Of a DNA stretch of 6,764 nucleotides, positions 5,801-6,764 are shown piece by piece (positions within the stretch are counted from its first letter, which is position 1; each line of letters starts with the position of its first letter). The notes beneath the pieces were generated by a model. That model saw nothing but the letters and a program-made list of their open reading frames with translations. It was not told the DNA's origin and made no database searches. The stretch lies in the NCBI GenBank assembly GCA_024644185.1, contig JAHELM010000140.1, positions 1-6,764 of the forward strand, written 5' to 3'. The DNA comes from Rhodospirillales bacterium. Its GTDB lineage: Bacteria; Pseudomonadota; Alphaproteobacteria; UBA8366; JADFVY01. The translations under genes were made by a program, and so were the position numbers.

Positions 5801-6764
5801 ATGTTCAGGTGGACGATCAAGGTAAAACTGTTGGCGATGGGGGCGGTCGCGGCAATCGTCCTTTCAGTGATGATGGGCATGTCATGGATGACCGAGCGGT
5901 CGGTGTCGGCGGCCAACGATGCCGTCAAGGACGAGATGGCGCAGCTCGAGCGGCTGAGCGAACTGCGCATGGGCGCGGTCGAGGTGGTGCTCGGCGTGAT
6001 GGACAGCATCGTCGACCAGCAGGAAGGCGTGGTGCTGAAGGAACGCCAGCAGGCCATCGACCACGGCCTGGGACTTTATGCCGAACTGATGCCCGAGATC
6101 GAGCATTCGGCGATGGAGGCGGAGGAGCGCGGGAAGATCAAGGATGGCCGCGGAATGATCCGTGAGATGAAGGATGCCCTGGCCAGGCTCGACCGGCTGG
6201 CGAATGTCGATCTTCGCGAGGGGTTGCAGACCAGGTCGGCATCGGTGCTGGCCGAAGTCGACAACCAGACGGATGAACTGGGCGACGTGCTGGTCGAGGC
6301 GATCTCGTCGCTCTACGAGGCCAGCCGCTCCGAACTGGCCGACCAGGTGGAGGCGGGCGACGCGGCGGTGGCGACATCCGCCACCGTCTCGTGGGTGACC
6401 TATGTGATCGGACTTGGTGGTTTGCTCGTCCTGTTGCTCGGCATCGGCCTCAGCATCACCAAGCCGATCGCGCGGCTGACCGGCGTCATGGGCCTGCTCG
6501 CGGGCGGGCGCCTGGATGTGGCGATCGCCGATCTGGGCCGCACCGACGAGGTGGGCGAGATGGCCGGCGCCGTGCAGGTGTTCAAGGACAACGCCATCGA
6601 GAAGGTGCGTCTGGAGGAGGAGCAGGGCGCGACCAAGCTGCGCGCCGAGGAAGAAAAGCGCCAGCAGATGCTGGAACTGGCGGGCCGCTTCGAGCGTTCG
6701 GTCAAGGAAGTCGTCGACGGCGTGTCCTCGGCCGCCACCGAGATGCAGGCCACCGCCCAGCAGA
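5801..6764 (+). CDS. Methyl-accepting chemotaxis protein, paralogue of the upstream receptor, 3'-truncated by window edge
   Basis: This is an inner-membrane chemoreceptor of which 321 codons plus one base are visible; the frame is open to the window end. It starts MFRWTIKVKL, with TM1 about 9-30, a helical periplasmic sensor about 31-196, TM2 about 197-218, and HAMP about 219-272 (SITKPIARL...LGRTDEVGEMAGAVQVFKDNA). A charged coiled-coil linker follows, then the start of the signalling domain (RFERSVKEVVDGVSSAATEM, 297-315). The tip, methylation sites and C-terminus lie beyond the window; about 240-250 more residues are expected by comparison with the 562-aa paralogue. The two align throughout, this one being 5 residues longer before HAMP. 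Sensor domains share only scattered motifs such as LxELR and VMDSIVD (LADLR and AMDSIID in the first), so they may sense different ligands. It has its own leader, strong ribosome site and likely promoter after the upstream terminator. Confidence 0.95.
   Translation, partial: MFRWTIKVKLLAMGAVAAIVLSVMMGMSWMTERSVSAANDAVKDEMAQLERLSELRMGAVEVVLGVMDSIVDQQEGVVLKERQQAIDHGLGLYAELMPEIEHSAMEAEERGKIKDGRGMIREMKDALARLDRLANVDLREGLQTRSASVLAEVDNQTDELGDVLVEAISSLYEASRSELADQVEAGDAAVATSATVSWVTYVIGLGGLLVLLLGIGLSITKPIARLTGVMGLLAGGRLDVAIADLGRTDEVGEMAGAVQVFKDNAIEKVRLEEEQGATKLRAEEEKRQQMLELAGRFERSVKEVVDGVSSAATEMQATAQQ

Overview
The window is GC-rich, densely coded and read entirely on the + strand. High GC, a TRAP-type carboxylate transporter, a class III CoA-transferase, and chemoreceptors with an IAGQTN-type tip all suggest a motile, heterotrophic proteobacterium, most likely an alphaproteobacterium of the Rhodospirillales kind. 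This placement comes from protein style alone and is an inference. There is no rRNA, tRNA, CRISPR array, transposase or phage gene.

Positions 1-3601 hold the end of a tightly packed catabolic operon. It starts with the C-terminal ~85% of a TRAP transporter large permease (DctM type, cut by the window edge). A crotonase-fold enoyl-CoA hydratase/isomerase homologue, a CaiB/BaiF class III CoA-transferase and a small ureidoglycolate lyase (AllA)-family protein follow. The gaps are 14, 1 and 1 nt, so co-transcription is very likely. The logic appears to be import of an organic acid, CoA activation by transfer, crotonase-type chemistry on the CoA ester, and possibly a C-N lyase or related step by the AllA-like protein. 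The substrate cannot be read from the sequence. The crotonase lacks one of the two classical catalytic glutamates, and the CoA-transferase lacks two hallmarks of formyl-CoA:oxalate transferases, so textbook names would be misleading.

Positions 3602-5434 hold a short leader and a complete methyl-accepting chemotaxis protein of 562 aa. Its 3' end is followed by two hairpins and then a strong intrinsic terminator at 5526-5554.

Positions 5435-5800 are a 366-nt non-coding stretch containing those hairpins, an AT-richer promoter-like zone with a possible sigma-28-type element, and a strong Shine-Dalgarno. From 5801 a second, paralogous chemoreceptor begins and runs off the window end (321 codons visible). 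The two receptors share N-terminal and HAMP sequences and an ~84-bp segment at the start of the signalling domain that is about 93% identical in DNA. Their periplasmic sensor domains are much more diverged. This is the pattern of a tandem duplication in which the signalling part is conserved and the sensor is free to change.

I found no clearly new type of system. The most useful leads are the unassigned CoA-ester pathway with its atypical crotonase and AllA-like protein, the structured 3' region after the first receptor gene, and the diverging receptor pair beside the transport operon.
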